Shown: piece after piece, positions 62,471 through 64,000 of the stretch | How the letters are laid out: each line of letters opens with the position of its first letter | How positions within the stretch are numbered: the stretch's first letter is position 1 | Origin: Isochrysis galbana | Lineage: Eukaryota; Haptophyta; Isochrysidales; Isochrysidaceae | Direction of reading: 5' to 3' | DNA: 64,000 nt | NCBI GenBank assembly: GCA_018136815.1 | Contig: CM030940.1 | Span: 4,487,698-4,551,697 of the forward strand | Notes under the pieces: model-generated | The model's input: the letters and a program-made list of their open reading frames with translations, nothing else | What the model was told of the DNA's origin: nothing | Databases searched by the model: none | Made by a program: the position numbers and the translations under genes

Positions 62471-62880
62471 GTGGGCCCGCGTGCACTACGACGGACAGGT
62501 ACGGGTGCCACGTTGGCTGAACGGGTGGAGGCCTCCTTCGAACAAATGCTCCACCGTCTCGACCTTGTCCTCGAGCGCCTGCGGTGGGCAGGTTTCTCGT
62601 GCAAGGCCACCAAATGTACCCTCTTCGCGACTAGAGGAGAATACTTGGGACACATCGTCTCGCGAAAGGGGTTGGAGATGGACCCCAAGAAGATCGATGC
62701 CGTGCGCTCTATCGACCCGCACGACATCAATACGCTCGAAAAAGTCCGCTCTTTCCTCGGCCTCTGCTCTTATTACCGCCGTTTTATCAAGGGCTTTGCG
62801 CACGTGGCAGCCCCGCTTACCGATCTCACACGAACCGGAGTCGACGTGGCGACGGAGACGCAGTCGCCCAGCAGCCAAGG
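62471..62880 (+). pseudogene. Ty3/gypsy reverse transcriptase fragment
   Basis: Corresponds to 28665-29030: LAERVEASFEQMLHRLDLVL, FATRGEYLGHIVSRKGLEMD, INTLEKVRSFLGLCSYYRRF and GFAHVAAPLTDLTRTGVDV. Starts after the catalytic YLDD and ends before RNase H. Many third-position differences from the other copy show that the two diverged as coding sequence. Confidence 0.9.
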
Positions 62881-63047
62881 CGGCTTGCCTTCATTTGGCC
62901 TCTTTTCCCTCCGGTTTCTCCCAGTCTCACCCCACCATGAGCCCCCCGGGGGAGGAGAGACAATGCAAGGTTTTTATGCTCAATTCCTTGATGCCCCAAT
63001 AAAATCTTCCTAGCGACGTCACTGTGGGTCGCGCACCGCGAAGGGCT

Positions 63048-63080
63048 GCCCGGTAGCGCACGTCATGCCCCCACTGCGCG
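63048..63080 (+). repeat. 33-bp direct repeat, second copy at 63503-63535
   Basis: GCCCGGTAGCGCACGTCATG and the following CCCCCACTGCG occur at both places, flanking the 200-bp inverted-repeat element. Confidence 0.85.
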
Positions 63081-63189
63081 TGCGCGAGCCGCTCGCGCGG
63101 CAGACGGACGCCCTCAGCGCCAGTCCGGCTGTCCACGAGGGGCAGCAAATGAAGCCAACGATTCCTTGTGGTGGTATCGGGGGTCTAAT

Positions 63190-63389
63190 ATAAAACCCGT
63201 AACGAAACACACACAAACCAAAACACACGGACATACACGCCTCGCGGAAAGTGTGATCTGAAAGCGAGCGGTTTATCGAACTCGAGTAACCAACAAATTC
63301 TGAACAATTCCTCTCACGAGACAGTGAAAGACCTCGTAGCGTGTATGTCCGTGTGTTTTGGTTTGTGTGTGTTTCGTTACGGGTTTTAT
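63190..63389. mobile_element. 200-bp element with perfect 51-bp inverted repeats
   Basis: 63190-63240 and 63339-63389 are exact reverse complements (ends ATAAAACCCG ... CGGGTTTTAT). The 98-bp centre has no frame. Sequences left and right of it correspond to separated parts of the related locus at 24864-25145. A foldback MITE or a palindromic promoter region are both possible. No clear target-site duplication is seen. Confidence 0.75.
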
Positions 63390-64000
63390 GAGGGGGGTGC
63401 CTGTCTTTGCTCAAATACTAGAAGATTTTTTGTGCCCGGAACGGGACCCTGCATCGCGTATTTGGAAACGAGGGGTACCAAATGAAGGCAAACGACCTCT
63501 GCCCGGTAGCGCACGTCATGCCCCCACTGCGCTGCAAGGCCAATTCGCCTTTGGCGCGGCCCCGCCCGCCCCCCCCCTCCCTTCTCTTGTTCGCCTCTCG
63601 GTCGATCGGCCGTGCACACGTGAGCGCCAGGGGAAGATGAGAAGAAGGGAAGGGGGGGGAGCGGGGTGCGGCGGAGGGGGAGGGGAAGAAGAGAAGGGGA
63701 AGGAGAGAGGGAGGGGCGGGAGTCCCGATCCTAGGGGTGGGACTCCCAATCGGAGGAGTTTTACACACCAAGTCTGCAATGTTACCACCCTCGTCCCGTG
63801 ACAAGCAGTGAGCACCGTATGCAACAATTGGACCCATAGGCATTTGCATCTAGGGGCACATTTTTGGGGGTGGTGAAGGTTTGGGGTAGAATTGTATAAG
63901 GTGTAGAAAATGGCAATGGGGGGGGGGGTAAAAAAAGGGAACCTCAAGTTGCACCCTCTCCCGACCTTTTGTCTCACTTCCCGTTGTGCGCGCGTTGTTA
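63390..64000. other. Right edge, no gene seen
   Basis: 63418-63490 is the inverted relative of 24864-24935. G-rich and purine-rich stretches occur at 63635-63720 and 63918-63936. No conserved frame. Confidence 0.4.

Noticed and set aside
63181..63400. Inverted repeat as a transcription terminator hairpin
   Set aside because: Arms of 51 bp with a 98-bp centre are far too large, and the genome is eukaryotic.

Overview
The window is nuclear DNA of a GC-rich, repeat-laden eukaryote, most likely a unicellular alga or other protist. The host genes have short spliceosomal introns (about 80 to 450 bp) with donors that nearly all begin GTG (often GTGCG) and one probable GC-AG intron, and they encode eukaryotic families: GSK-3 kinase, an AGC kinase, F-actin capping protein alpha, a SURF4/Erv29-like ER protein, an HMG-box protein, a HAT-repeat protein, a GT31 glycosyltransferase and an FkbM methyltransferase. 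A haptophyte would fit the base composition and the GC-AG intron, but that is a guess. A run of 100 N at 25559-25658 marks an assembly gap.

Host genes are islands. HMG-box protein 4862-5824 (-); FkbM methyltransferase 23403-24440 (+); a minus-strand dioxygenase-like fragment and a plus-strand SURF4-like gene on either side of the gap (25161-26592); HAT-repeat protein 30423-34750 (+); GSK-3 36372-38212 (+); capping protein alpha 43867-45123 (+); a single-pass membrane protein of unknown function 51021-52025 (+); GT31 glycosyltransferase 56289-57152 (+); and a five-exon AGC kinase 58423-61786 (+) whose N-terminal half resembles the microtubule-binding stalk of dynein heavy chain. Nothing suggests operons or one shared pathway; neighbours look functionally independent.

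Most of the rest is mobile DNA. Two LINE-type families dominate. Family A has ORF1 starting MERAP, a hairpin just upstream of that ATG, and a reverse transcriptase ending in a CX2CX8HX3C domain; copies lie at 933-1804, 2990-3990, 8188-8540, 13028-15700 and 22052-22935. Family B is best seen at 40009-43403, where one frameshift separates two long ORF2 blocks, with fragments elsewhere; a Ser/Pro-rich ORF1 (MSAPSSRSPSPKP-type) preceded by CTCTCG-type repeats recurs at 2050, 29380, 39004, 43404, 52389 and 58040. Both families end in a T tract on the sense strand. There are also Ty3/gypsy fragments (27640-29330, 62471-62880, 20461-20690), a Ty1/copia element carrying a LINE insertion (21403-23310), a 1.2-kb dispersed repeat (6864-8045 and 46265-47457), a 427-bp TIR element with target-site duplication and an unoccupied paralogous site (20833-21259), and a 200-bp element with perfect 51-bp inverted repeats (63190-63389).

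Long low-complexity tracts occupy 10140-12850 and 16566-19680 (degenerate GCC/NCC arrays open in several frames), with G- or C-homopolymer tracts at 5870-6113, 49762-49850 and 50170-50300. Many apparent long frames there are composition artefacts and are not called as genes. Exon boundaries were inferred by eye from GT(GC)/AG signals, phase and family conservation.
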